From assembly GCA_023229425.1 (NCBI GenBank), contig JALNZG010000012.1, forward strand, positions 1 to 64,000: a stretch of DNA of 64,000 bases. The letters run 5' to 3'. Source of the DNA: Ignavibacteriaceae bacterium (GTDB taxonomy: Bacteria > Bacteroidota > Ignavibacteria > Ignavibacteriales > Ignavibacteriaceae). Below the pieces are notes generated by a model. It was not told the origin of the DNA, did not search any database, and saw only the letters and a program-made list of their open reading frames with translations. Below are positions 18,100 to 26,523 of the stretch, piece by piece. The translations under genes and the position numbers were made by a program. Every line of letters begins with the position of its first letter. The first letter of the stretch is position 1.

Positions 18100-18831
18100 A
18101 TGGATTTGGGAAAAATAATTTTTAATATACACGAAGAAGACGATTTTCTTTTAGGTTTCGGAATTTCAGTCGGGGTTCACTTATTGCTGTTGTTTTTAGC
18201 AATAGCCTTAAGGAGCGGAATTTTTATTTCAAGTAATAGTGTGCAGAAATCAATGGCTACAAAAATGCGCTTTTTGTTTGAAAACAATTTTTCCAATTCC
18301 TCTAATATAAACCCGGGAATAATTGAAGGGAATAAACTGCTCCAGAAAAGTGAAACTTCTGCAGCGACTCCTGTCTCGGTCACAGGAGGACTTTCTTCTC
18401 CATTTGCAAATGCCGATACAACCTTTTTATCGCAATATTATTCAGAAACTTCGTTGAATGTAAGGCTGAAGTTCCCTGTAGGCTGGACGTACATTGACCA
18501 AAATGTAAAAAAGAAATTGGATGGTGTAACTTTTTATGGCGATCCACAAATTTTTAATCCGCCTCCTTATGTTCACCTTGAGGTAGTTGAAAAATACTTA
18601 TTTAATCCATCCCGCTATAGCGAGAAAGCACAAAATTCAAATTATGAGTATTACTTTAACGCTCCGGAGGAGCTTGAAGGGATTTTCTCGCAAATTATTT
18701 ACATTAAAACCGACATTGATGAAGATTTTATTATAAAACTTATAGTAAAGGGAAAAGAGCCTTTTTATCGTTTTTTGCCGTCTTTCTGGGGAATTGTTCA
18801 ATCTTTTGATTTTGGAAGCTCAATTTTTTAG
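18100..18831 (+). CDS. Single-pass membrane protein with TonB-like anchor, unknown C-terminal domain
   Basis: 243 residues. A short cytoplasmic leader (1-17) is followed by one transmembrane helix (GFGISVGVHLLLLFLAIAL, about 20-38) similar to TonB/TolA anchors. A low-complexity Asn/Ser linker follows to about residue 105. The C-terminal folded region has a FPVGWTYIDQNVKKKLDG-like start, but it does not match the TonB C-terminal domain and no family was recognised. ATG 18100 has aaagga close upstream. It lies just before rplM but a promoter-like sequence separates them. Probably periplasmic and inner-membrane anchored. Confidence 0.55.
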   Translation: MDLGKIIFNIHEEDDFLLGFGISVGVHLLLLFLAIALRSGIFISSNSVQKSMATKMRFLFENNFSNSSNINPGIIEGNKLLQKSETSAATPVSVTGGLSSPFANADTTFLSQYYSETSLNVRLKFPVGWTYIDQNVKKKLDGVTFYGDPQIFNPPPYVHLEVVEKYLFNPSRYSEKAQNSNYEYYFNAPEELEGIFSQIIYIKTDIDEDFIIKLIVKGKEPFYRFLPSFWGIVQSFDFGSSIF

Positions 18832-18872
18832 CAAATCCCGATTTTTATTCGTAAAATTGCTATTCAAAATAA

Positions 18873-18901
18873 TTGACTTTTTAGTCTTGGAAGTTTATTT
18901 T
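18873..18901 (+). promoter_or_regulatory. Candidate sigma-70-type promoter for rplM-rpsI
   Basis: TTGACT at 18873-18878, a 17-base spacer and TATTTT at 18896-18901 lie 46 bases before the rplM start. The -35 matches consensus at five of six positions and the -10 at four of six. Placement fits the ribosomal operon, but AT-rich sequence gives chance matches. Confidence 0.4.
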
Positions 18902-18946
18902 TAAAGCCTTTATAAAAACGAATTTAAATATTCGGAGGAATTTTAC

Positions 18947-19387
18947 GTGAAACAAGAAAAATTGACCAGATTTATTAAACCTGAAGATGCTAATCAAAAA
19001 TGGTATATTGTTGATGCTAAGGATCAAACGTTAGGAAGATTAGCTTCACAAGTTGCCCGCGTAATTCGCGGAAAAAGCAAAGCCACTTTTACTCCAAATA
19101 TGGATACCGGTGATTTTGTAGTTGTTGTTAATGCCGAAAAAGTAAAAATTGCCGTTAAACGTCAAGAGATGAAAACTTATTATCATTACAGCGGTTATCC
19201 CGGCGGATTAAAAGAAAGAGCATATAAAGAAATGACAGTTAAAAAACCTGAATGGGTTATAGAAACTGCCGTAAGAGGAATGCTTCCGAAAACAAGATTA
19301 GGAAGACAAATCTTCAAAAAATTAAAAGTGTACCGTGGAGCAGAACATCCACATTCAGCTCAAAAACCAGAAGTATTAAGTTTTTAA
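18947..19387 (+). CDS. rplM: 50S ribosomal protein L13
   Basis: 146 residues, the usual length. Core segments WYIVDAKDQTLGRLAS, FTPNMDTGDFVVVVNAEK, YYHYSGYPGG and AVRGMLPKTRLGR are those of L13, an early assembly protein of the large subunit binding 23S rRNA. The start is GTG 18947 with a perfect ggagg at 18934-18938. It is followed by rpsI after 10 bases, the conserved rplM-rpsI order. Confidence 0.98.
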   Translation: MKQEKLTRFIKPEDANQKWYIVDAKDQTLGRLASQVARVIRGKSKATFTPNMDTGDFVVVVNAEKVKIAVKRQEMKTYYHYSGYPGGLKERAYKEMTVKKPEWVIETAVRGMLPKTRLGRQIFKKLKVYRGAEHPHSAQKPEVLSF

Positions 19388-19397
19388 CGGAGAAGAA

Positions 19398-19784
19398 ATG
19401 GCAGATCAAATTTTTGTTGGAAGAAGAAAAACAGCTGTAGCTCGTGTTATTCTGAGAAGCGGAACCGGAATTATTACCGTTAACGGTAAAGCATTTGAAC
19501 AAGCTTTCCCTGAAGCGGTTAGTCGCGAAGATATTCTTGGACCTTTTATTGTTACCGATACTCAAGGGAAATATGACGTTTCTACTAAAGTAGCTGGCGG
19601 CGGAATAACCGGTCAGGCGCAGGCAATTCGTTTAGGAATTGCAAGATCGCTTGAATCTATTGATGGAAATTATCGTCCAAAATTAAAAGAAGCCGGATTT
19701 ATGACAAGAGACCCGAGAATGGTCGAACGCAAAAAATACGGACAACCAAAAGCACGAAAAAGATTTCAATTTTCTAAAAGATAA
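19398..19784 (+). CDS. rpsI: 30S ribosomal protein S9
   Basis: 128 residues, standard for S9. Visible are GRRKTAVARVILRSGTG, VAGGGITGQAQAIRLGIARSL, MTRDPRMVERKKYG and the conserved basic C-terminus RKRFQFSKR, which reaches the P-site tRNA. It directly follows rplM and has a ggag ribosome site. A GC-rich hairpin (19837-19853) lies between it and rpsB. Confidence 0.98.
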   Translation: MADQIFVGRRKTAVARVILRSGTGIITVNGKAFEQAFPEAVSREDILGPFIVTDTQGKYDVSTKVAGGGITGQAQAIRLGIARSLESIDGNYRPKLKEAGFMTRDPRMVERKKYGQPKARKRFQFSKR

Positions 19785-19836
19785 TTTTTTTAAGTATTTA
19801 ATTAATCATCCATACTTTCAGATTTACCTCCTGTGT

Positions 19837-19853
19837 CCCCGCCTTATGCGGGG
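19837..19853. other. GC-rich hairpin between rpsI and rpsB
   Basis: ccccgc at 19837-19842 pairs with gcgggg at 19848-19853 around a 5-base loop. No T tract follows; instead a GTAGAAA-type repeat runs from 19858 to 19890. It may shape the rpsB leader RNA. A similar loop with g-rich arms precedes tsf near 20687-20699. Confidence 0.45.
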
Positions 19854-19901
19854 GTGAAAGGTAAAGTAGAAGAAAGTAGAAGTAAAACAGGAGCATATTC
19901 T

Positions 19902-20669
19902 ATGAACAAAGTAGATCTCACTACTCTTATTGAAGCAGGCGCCCATTTCGGACACTTGACCCGTCGCTGGAATCCCAAAATGAAACCATATATTTTTATG
20001 GAAAAAAACGGGATTCACATTATCGATTTAAAAAAATCTCAAGCTCTCTTACAATCAGCCGCAGAGAAAATATTCAATCTTACTTCCGAAGGGAAGAAAG
20101 TTTTGTTTGTCGGCACAAAAAAACAAGCAAAAAATATTATTGAAACTGAAGCCCGACGTAGTGACCAATATTGGGTTACTGAACGCTGGCTCGGTGGGAT
20201 GCTTACTAATTTTTCTACAATAAGAAAAAGTATTAAGAGACTCCATTCAATTGAAAAGCAGGAAATTGATGGTACGTTTGAGAAAATTACTAAGAAGGAA
20301 AGATTATTCCTTTCACGTGAAAAAGATAAGCTGAAAAAAGTGTTGGAAGGTATTGAGAATATGAACAAACTTCCAAATGCACTCTTCGTTGTTGATGTGA
20401 AGAAAGAATCGATTGCCGTGCAGGAAGCCAAAAGACTTAATATTCCTGTTTATGCTGTTGTAGATACAAACTGCGATCCTGATCCAATAGATTATGTTAT
20501 CCCGGCAAATGATGATGCTGTTAAGACAATCGAGTTAATAACTAAGTTGTTGGCTGATTCATGTATCGAAGGCGAAGCAAAAGGGAAAGAAGTTAAAGCT
20601 GAGGAAGGCGCTTCAACCGAACGAGTGAAAAAAGAAAAAGAATTAGAAAATAAAGAAGTATCTAAATAA
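19902..20669 (+). CDS. rpsB: 30S ribosomal protein S2
   Basis: 255 residues from ATG 19902, chosen because ggag lies eight bases upstream and the protein then begins MNKVDLTTLIEAGAHFGH as in other S2 proteins. An upstream in-frame ATG at 19833 would translate the GC hairpin and repeat and is unlikely. The family segments RRWNPKMKPYIF, FVGTKKQAKNII and WLGGMLTNF are visible, as is VVDTNCDPDPIDYVIPANDDA. The Glu/Lys-rich tail is common in this phylum. First gene of rpsB-tsf-pyrH-frr. Confidence 0.98.
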   Translation: MNKVDLTTLIEAGAHFGHLTRRWNPKMKPYIFMEKNGIHIIDLKKSQALLQSAAEKIFNLTSEGKKVLFVGTKKQAKNIIETEARRSDQYWVTERWLGGMLTNFSTIRKSIKRLHSIEKQEIDGTFEKITKKERLFLSREKDKLKKVLEGIENMNKLPNALFVVDVKKESIAVQEAKRLNIPVYAVVDTNCDPDPIDYVIPANDDAVKTIELITKLLADSCIEGEAKGKEVKAEEGASTERVKKEKELENKEVSK

Positions 20670-20717
20670 TTATTTTCCTGCCTTGTCGTGAGGCGGGTGC
20701 GAAGAAGGATCATTAAA

Positions 20718-21578
20718 ATGGCAATTACTGCTAAAGATGTAAATGAACTGCGCCTTAAAACAGGTGCAGGAATGATGGATTGTAAAAAAGCTTTAACTGA
20801 AGCCGAAGGTAACATAGAAAAAGCTATTGATATTTTAAGAAAAAAGGGAGCTGCAGTTGCCGCTAAACGCGCTGATAAAGCCGCTAATGAAGGCGTTGTA
20901 CTTACGTCAATTTCTGAAGATAAAAAGACAGGTTTCATTGTTGAGGTGAATTGTGAAACGGATTTTGTCGCTAAGTCGGATGACTTTATTGCTTTTACAA
21001 ATTTTGTTTTAGAAAAAACTCAACTTCATAAACCTACTTCAGTTGATGAATTATTTGCTAAGGAGGTCTCTCTTCAAACTAAATTAGACGAAATTGTTGG
21101 AAAAATCGGAGAAAAAGTAGTTATATCCCGCATCGGAATTACCACTGCTGAAAATGGGTATGTTGCAGAGTATGTTCATCCCGGTGCAAAATTGGGTGTT
21201 ATCATTACTTTTGGAAATATTGCCGAGGATAAATTTGATCTACTTACCGGCATTTCAAAAGATATTTCTATGCAAGTTGCTGCTATGAAACCGCTTTCAG
21301 TATATCGTGAAGAAGTTGACCAAAATGTTATAGACAAAGAAATTGAAATCTATAAAGAGCTTGCACGAAAAGAAGGCAAACCGGAACAAATTCTTGAAAA
21401 AATTGCAACTGGTAGAATTAATAAATTCTATCAGGAAAATTGTCTTAATGAACAAGCGTTCATTAAAGATAATACAAAAACGGTTGGCGATCTCTTAAAA
21501 GAAATAAACGCAAAAGCCGGTACTGAAGTGAAGATAAATTCATTTCTGCGTTATCATCTTAGTGATGAAAAAAAATAA
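20718..21578 (+). CDS. tsf: Elongation factor Ts
   Basis: 286 residues from ATG 20718, with aagga eight bases upstream. An in-frame ATG at 20688 lies in the hairpin region and is rejected. The UBA-like N-terminus (AITAKDVNELRLKTGAGMMDCKKAL) and the TDFVAK motif that contacts EF-Tu are present. The protein is the guanine nucleotide exchange factor for EF-Tu. It follows rpsB by 48 bases, the universal order. A terminator-like hairpin follows before pyrH. Confidence 0.98.
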   Translation: MAITAKDVNELRLKTGAGMMDCKKALTEAEGNIEKAIDILRKKGAAVAAKRADKAANEGVVLTSISEDKKTGFIVEVNCETDFVAKSDDFIAFTNFVLEKTQLHKPTSVDELFAKEVSLQTKLDEIVGKIGEKVVISRIGITTAENGYVAEYVHPGAKLGVIITFGNIAEDKFDLLTGISKDISMQVAAMKPLSVYREEVDQNVIDKEIEIYKELARKEGKPEQILEKIATGRINKFYQENCLNEQAFIKDNTKTVGDLLKEINAKAGTEVKINSFLRYHLSDEKK

Positions 21579-21586
21579 CTCTTTAT

Positions 21587-21617
21587 AAAAGGTCTTCATT
21601 ACGTAAGACCTTTTTTT
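21587..21617 (+). terminator. Terminator/attenuator between tsf and pyrH
   Basis: A perfect 10-bp stem aaaaggtctt (21587-21596) with aagacctttt (21605-21614) ends in seven T at 21611-21617. It lies inside the 57-base tsf-pyrH gap and ends 18 bases before the pyrH start. It should reduce or modulate read-through within the cluster. Confidence 0.8.
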
Positions 21618-21635
21618 ATGTTTAAAGGAAATAAT

Positions 21636-22352
21636 ATGCAGACACTCAAGTATAAAAGAATTCTTCTAAAGTTAAGCGGCGAATCATTAATGGGGAAAAA
21701 GGGATACGGTATTGATCCTGAAGTTCTTGATTTTTTTGCGGATGAAATTATCGCCATAAATAAACTTGGAGTTCAAATTGGAGTAGTGATTGGTGGAGGA
21801 AATATTTTCCGTGGTCTTAACGCCAGCGATCAAGGTATCGGGAGAGTTACCGGAGATCAAATGGGAATGCTCGCAACCGTTATCAATTCATTAGCTCTTC
21901 AAAATTCAATTGAAAAAAAAGGTACTTATTCCCGATTAATGAGTTCAATTAAAATGGATGAGATTGCCGAACCTTATATCCGGAGAAGAGCAATTCGTCA
22001 TTTAGAAAAAGGACGTATTGTTATTTTTGGCGCCGGCACTGGGCATCCTTATTTCAGTACTGATACCGCAGCATCATTACGTGCGGTTGAAATGGAAGCT
22101 GATGTTATTATTAAAGGAACCCGTGTTGACGGTGTGTTTGATGCTGATCCGGAAAAAGTACCCGGCGCTTTAAAGTTCAATTCGATTTCTTACATCGATA
22201 TTTTAAAGAAAAATCTTCGCGTAATGGATCTAACCGCCATCAGTTTGTGCCAGGAAAACAAATTACCTCTTGTAGTTTTTAATATGGATAAACCCGGAAA
22301 TTTGACTGCACTAATTAAAGGAGAAAATGTCGGCACGGTAGTGCAAGAATAA
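21636..22352 (+). CDS. pyrH: UMP kinase
   Basis: 238 residues from ATG 21636, selected because aaagga sits six bases upstream; ATG 21618 would start within the terminator. Amino-acid-kinase-fold motifs include KRILLKLSGESLMG, VIGGGNIFRG, IFGAGTGHPYFSTDTAASLRA and TRVDGVFDADPEK. It phosphorylates UMP to UDP as a hexamer in pyrimidine nucleotide synthesis. It sits between tsf and frr as in most bacteria. Confidence 0.98.
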   Translation: MQTLKYKRILLKLSGESLMGKKGYGIDPEVLDFFADEIIAINKLGVQIGVVIGGGNIFRGLNASDQGIGRVTGDQMGMLATVINSLALQNSIEKKGTYSRLMSSIKMDEIAEPYIRRRAIRHLEKGRIVIFGAGTGHPYFSTDTAASLRAVEMEADVIIKGTRVDGVFDADPEKVPGALKFNSISYIDILKKNLRVMDLTAISLCQENKLPLVVFNMDKPGNLTALIKGENVGTVVQE

Positions 22353-22402
22353 AAAGATTTTATTATTTTTTTACTACTACTTTGAAACATTTTGAGGTTT
22401 TT

Positions 22403-22957
22403 ATGGAACAGATACTTAAAGAAACAAGATCAAAAATGGATAAATCCATTGATGCGTTGCGAAGTGAATTATCCAGGATCAGAACCGGAAAAGCAACTAC
22501 AGCTTTGCTGGATAATATTAAAGTCGATTATTATGGAACACTTACTCCACTTCGGCAAGTTGCTAACGTTACGGTTTTAGACAGTCACGCTTTGTCTGTT
22601 ACGCCCTGGGACAAATCACAAATTCAAGTGATTGATAAAGCCATTCTTAATGCTGATTTAGGTCTTAACCCCGTAAGTGACGGAACTAATTTGAAAATTC
22701 CTATTCCTCTTTTAACTGAGGAAAGAAGAAAAGATTTAGTAAAACTTATTAAAAAATTCGGTGAAGAGTCTAGAATTGCGATCCGTAACGTCAGGCGGGA
22801 TGGGAACGAACATTTGAAAAGAGCAGAAAAAGAAAAAAAGATTACGGAAGATGAATTAAAAGATGCTGAAGATAAAACACAAAAATTAACCAACGAACAT
22901 ATCGCATTGATTGATGAGATCCTTAAACATAAAGAAAAAGAAATAATGGAAGTTTAA
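22403..22957 (+). CDS. frr: Ribosome recycling factor
   Basis: 184 residues from ATG 22403, with gagg six bases upstream; this gives the normal 185-residue length, whereas the in-frame TTG 22382 adds seven residues. The three-helix bundle sequence SELSRIRTGKATTALLDNIKVDYYG, TPLRQVANVTV, IRNVRRDGNEHLKRAEKEKKITEDE is typical. With EF-G it splits post-termination ribosomes. It is last in the cluster, and a terminator follows at 22984. Confidence 0.98.
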   Translation: MEQILKETRSKMDKSIDALRSELSRIRTGKATTALLDNIKVDYYGTLTPLRQVANVTVLDSHALSVTPWDKSQIQVIDKAILNADLGLNPVSDGTNLKIPIPLLTEERRKDLVKLIKKFGEESRIAIRNVRRDGNEHLKRAEKEKKITEDELKDAEDKTQKLTNEHIALIDEILKHKEKEIMEV

Positions 22958-22983
22958 GGATTATTCTGGAGCCTTGAATTCTT

Positions 22984-23008
22984 TCCCGCCCCGTGCGGGA
23001 ATTTTTTT
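22984..23008 (+). terminator. Terminator after frr
   Basis: tcccgc (22984-22989) pairs with gcggga (22995-23000) around a 5-base loop, followed by an A and seven T. It closes the rpsB-tsf-pyrH-frr cluster. Confidence 0.88.
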
Positions 23009-23104
23009 AAATGTACTTCACTTTATTATTTTTTCAATCAACTAAAATCTTTCCTCAAAATTTTCTAACTTTCTATTGAAGATTTCGTAAAATGAGAAAA
23101 ATCA

Positions 23105-23728
23105 ATGGTTAAAAATGTTCTATTATTTACAGGAGGATTAATCCTCTTTTTAACCGGATGTGTATCATACGGGATTCTCCTTAATTTAAGAGAAAAACCT
23201 CTTCAACAAGAAATGGCGATGAAAGGTTTAGTAAAAGTCGAAAACGCTAGAATTGTAATTAACCGGAATACTTTTGAACTATTTCTGTATTCTGATACGC
23301 TCTTAGTAAAAAAATACCGCGCCGTATTTGGCAGAAATCCCCGGCAAAAAAGTAATGCAGAAGACAATGCTACCCCCATCGGCACATATAAAATTTGCGA
23401 GATATTTACTAAGCACAAGTATTGGAAACAATTTAAGTTAACATATCCAAACCTACAAGATGTTGAAACCGGTTTGACGAGTGGAAGCATTAGCCAAAGC
23501 GAATATGAAAAACTACGGTTCGATAATAATTATGGAAATTGTGTGAACGCCGGAACAAAACTCGGCGGAAATGTTGGAATACACGGTATAGGCGAATTAA
23601 ATTTTATCTTTAAGAATTTGCCCTTTGTATTTAATTGGACTGACGGCTCAATTGCCGTTAGTAACGAAAATATTGACGAACTTTATAACGTTATAACGAA
23701 AGGAACAGAAGTTGTTATCATTAAATAA
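23105..23728 (+). CDS. Lipoprotein with L,D-transpeptidase (YkuD) fold, catalytic Cys replaced by Ser
   Basis: 207 residues. A lipobox (LTGC, Cys19) predicts a lipoprotein. The YkuD-like domain covers about 45-207, with ATPIGTYKI and VGIHGIG containing the conserved His160. In active enzymes this is followed by S-x-G-C-[IV]-R. Here the segment reads TDGSIAVSNENIDELY, so Ser182 stands where the nucleophilic Cys is expected and Ala stands for Arg. The nucleotides (ggc tca att gcc) are clear. It may be inactive, act through Ser, or only bind peptidoglycan. It overlaps the next lipoprotein gene by 17 bases. Confidence 0.75.
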   Translation: MVKNVLLFTGGLILFLTGCVSYGILLNLREKPLQQEMAMKGLVKVENARIVINRNTFELFLYSDTLLVKKYRAVFGRNPRQKSNAEDNATPIGTYKICEIFTKHKYWKQFKLTYPNLQDVETGLTSGSISQSEYEKLRFDNNYGNCVNAGTKLGGNVGIHGIGELNFIFKNLPFVFNWTDGSIAVSNENIDELYNVITKGTEVVIIK

Positions 23729-24338
23729 AACAGTATTAGCCGGAATTATTTTTCTATTCTTACTTATCTTAATTGGCTGTGATAGTGAATCGAAAAACCC
23801 ATCTACTCCAATTGAAGATTATCTTAGCGACAATCAAATGCTTCTTGCTCATCTCAAGAAAAACTTTGATCCTCAAACGGAAGTTGCATTATACAGTCAG
23901 TTTGATACCGATTCAAGTAAAGAAATATTAGCAGTAAAAGAAACGAAACCGTCGAAGACGGATAAATGGGGTTTGAAAATTCAACTTTTATCCTCAGACT
24001 CTTTAAAAAAGAAAGATGAAGTTTTTCTCCCGGAGATGTCAACAACAGAGAGTATTTGTACAACCCAGCGACTAGATTCCATTTCTTACGATCTATTTTA
24101 TTTTAACTCGGGGAGTTTTTATATAGGCTCAAGCGGAGGAGAAATATTTGCTTATCTCGTTGATTTCCCGCAGAAACAAACATATTATACGCACTTAATT
24201 ATAAGCGCCAATAAACCTGCTGCTCTTTTCTTTTCAAAGAATTGCGGGGAGCAAAAGGTGAAAGATTTTTTCCTAAATCTGTTCAAAATTGATTACCCCG
24301 AACTTGTAGTTAGTCAAAAAGATATTTCATCAGAATAA
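23712..24338 (+). CDS. Lipoprotein of unknown function
   Basis: 208 residues beginning at TTG 23712, inside the end of the YkuD-like gene, with aaagga seven bases upstream. The lipobox LIGC (Cys about 23) marks a lipoprotein. The mature part has no recognised motif; it looks like a small beta-rich domain with alternating charged strands. Overlap with the YkuD-like gene and 6-base spacing to the Omp85 gene suggest one envelope operon of three genes. Function unknown. Confidence 0.6.
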   Translation: MLSLNKTVLAGIIFLFLLILIGCDSESKNPSTPIEDYLSDNQMLLAHLKKNFDPQTEVALYSQFDTDSSKEILAVKETKPSKTDKWGLKIQLLSSDSLKKKDEVFLPEMSTTESICTTQRLDSISYDLFYFNSGSFYIGSSGGEIFAYLVDFPQKQTYYTHLIISANKPAALFFSKNCGEQKVKDFFLNLFKIDYPELVVSQKDISSE

Positions 24339-24344
24339 ATTCCG

Positions 24345-26375
24345 TTGCCACCTTTGACAAAAACATTTTTTTTATTTGCAATTTTTATTTCTTTTTCTTT
24401 TACGTCTGCTCAAGAGGCGAATAAGGTTGAACTTACTTCCATAGATTTTATCGGCAATTCCACATATTCTTCCTCATTGCTTCGAGATGTTATTTCATCA
24501 AAAGAAACACCCAGCTGGTTCTGGAAATTTCTCAATTCGATTAGCAGTAGTATAGGAAAAGAGGCGGTTTATTTTGATAGTCTCTCTCTTCACGAGGATA
24601 TTACTGCGTTAAATAATTTTTACAATGTAAACGGATTTTTTAAGGCGAATTTTTCTTACACATTTAAGATTGATACTGTTCAAAGAAATGCTTCGGTAAC
24701 TTTTCAAATTAAAGAAAGGCAAGCATCCACATTTTCAGAAATTAAATTGATCGGTTTGGAAGCTTTACCGAAAGAATTAACCGAAGCAATATTTAAGGAT
24801 TTTAACATTTCAAAAAAAGAACAATTTTCCCAATTTCTTTTAAAGAGCAATATTGATGCGATCATTTACAATTTGAATACTTCCGGGTATATGCTTGCCG
24901 CTTTTGATAGTTCTATTATTGAAAAAGATACGATTGATAACCGGGCAAATGTCAATGTCTATTTCAAACTTAGACTGCGGTACAAAATCAGCGAAGTACA
25001 AATTGAAAAGAAAGGTGAAGGAAGCGACTTTGTTGAAACGGATTTGTTAAAAGACCTTGTCGGTATCAAACAAGATGAATTTTATAATTCAGAAAAAATC
25101 CGGCAAAGCCAGGTTCGTTTATATCGAACCGGACTTTTCAATTATGTGCAAGTTATTCCCATAACCGAAGACACTTCAGGACATTTTGTTCCTCTAAAAG
25201 TTGTCGGCAGTATCGGCAAAATGAATGAACTTGCCCCCGAATTGATTATGAACAATCAGCAAAGTACTTTTAATCTTGGTTTGGGTGCAACCTTTATACG
25301 TAAAAATTTTTTAGGACATGCAAGAAAATTAACGTTAACAAGTGCTTTCGGTGTTCAAGATTTATGGCAAATTAATTTCGGAAAAGTGATAAAAGCTTTT
25401 ACTTTAAGAGATACTTCGTTGGCGGGTTATTTCGATTCAAAATTAAAAATTGAACAACCATATGTTTTTAATAAACCAATTTTCGGAATTCTCGAAGGAT
25501 ATTTTACTCTCCGGAAAGATGCGGTTTCTAACAAAAGAAATTACGGCGGTAAACTCAGTTTTGAATTTGAATTACCAGCTAAGAGTTTTATCAATTTCTT
25601 GTCTTCATATTATAATATTGAAATTGCAGATGAAATCTTCTTTCTTACCGACCGAGAATTAACAAGAAGTCAAACGTTATCAATTCTTGGGTTGGATCTT
25701 CGTTCAATTAAAACACTAAATCCTCTTTTCCCTGCTAATGGGTATAATTTGTCAGTTGCTTTAGAGGAAGCCAATTCAATTCCTTATTTCATTTCCCGCA
25801 TAACGAATAAAGCGTACACTACTCCGCTCTATTACAAAACACAAATTACTTTTGCAAAATATTTGGCAACAAATAAAAAAGAAACTTCGGTACTTGGATT
25901 AAAATTAAAAACCGGTTACTTGCGCGCCTATCGTGGAAATGAACTCGATGTTCCAACAACAAAAAAGTTTTTTGCAGGCGGCAGCAACTCAATAAGGGGA
26001 TGGCGCGCTCGTGAGCTTTCTCCAAAGGTTGAAGTTCCGGTTTTGAATGAAGCTACCAATACAATGGAATCAGTACTTCTTGAGGGGGGAAGTTTTTTAC
26101 TGGAAGCTTCAACCGAGTACAGATATAAGCTAACCGAATCAATCGGAGTAACAACTTTTGTAGATTTTGGGAATACGTGGAGCAATGTTAAAAAAACAAG
26201 AATAAGTGAAATTGCTATTGCCTCAGGTTTTGGATTTAGATATTACACCATGATTGCACCGTTTCGGATAGATTTTGGCTTTAAATCCTACGACCCGTAC
26301 TCTGATAAACGGCTTTTTAAGCGAAAATTCTTCGATTTGATGGAATTTCATTTCGGTATAGGGGAAGCGTTTTAA
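24345..26375 (+). CDS. Omp85-family outer-membrane protein (BamA/TamA-like) with POTRA domains
   Basis: 676 residues with a signal peptide (1-22). Roughly three POTRA domains (about 26-115, 120-205, 210-290) precede a 16-strand barrel domain. The Omp85 hallmark loop is seen as GGSNSIRGWRARELSPK near residue 550, whose Arg-Gly lies inside the barrel lumen. The ending FHFGIGEAF finishes in Phe, as usual for barrel substrates. At 676 residues it is shorter than BamA and closer to TamA or surface-antigen proteins. The likely role is insertion of outer-membrane proteins or translocation of a surface lipoprotein. The start is TTG 24345 without a good ribosome site, so TTG 24354 remains possible. 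Confidence 0.85.
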   Translation: MPPLTKTFFLFAIFISFSFTSAQEANKVELTSIDFIGNSTYSSSLLRDVISSKETPSWFWKFLNSISSSIGKEAVYFDSLSLHEDITALNNFYNVNGFFKANFSYTFKIDTVQRNASVTFQIKERQASTFSEIKLIGLEALPKELTEAIFKDFNISKKEQFSQFLLKSNIDAIIYNLNTSGYMLAAFDSSIIEKDTIDNRANVNVYFKLRLRYKISEVQIEKKGEGSDFVETDLLKDLVGIKQDEFYNSEKIRQSQVRLYRTGLFNYVQVIPITEDTSGHFVPLKVVGSIGKMNELAPELIMNNQQSTFNLGLGATFIRKNFLGHARKLTLTSAFGVQDLWQINFGKVIKAFTLRDTSLAGYFDSKLKIEQPYVFNKPIFGILEGYFTLRKDAVSNKRNYGGKLSFEFELPAKSFINFLSSYYNIEIADEIFFLTDRELTRSQTLSILGLDLRSIKTLNPLFPANGYNLSVALEEANSIPYFISRITNKAYTTPLYYKTQITFAKYLATNKKETSVLGLKLKTGYLRAYRGNELDVPTTKKFFAGGSNSIRGWRARELSPKVEVPVLNEATNTMESVLLEGGSFLLEASTEYRYKLTESIGVTTFVDFGNTWSNVKKTRISEIAIASGFGFRYYTMIAPFRIDFGFKSYDPYSDKRLFKRKFFDLMEFHFGIGEAF

Positions 26376-26523
26376 TGGCTTGGTTACCTCTCGGTTTTTC
26401 TTTATTTTTGTACCCATTAGTAGAAAAAACAAATAATAAATCCCAAATAACAAATTCCTTTTGATTTTTTGTTCGCCTGGCGAATTGCTTTTTGTGATTT
26501 TCGGTTTATCTGAGGTAGGAATT

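Noticed and set aside
19833..19901. N-terminal extension of ribosomal protein S2
   Set aside because: The frame is open but passes through a GC hairpin and a repeat, and the ribosome site sits before ATG 19902, which gives the conserved S2 N-terminus.
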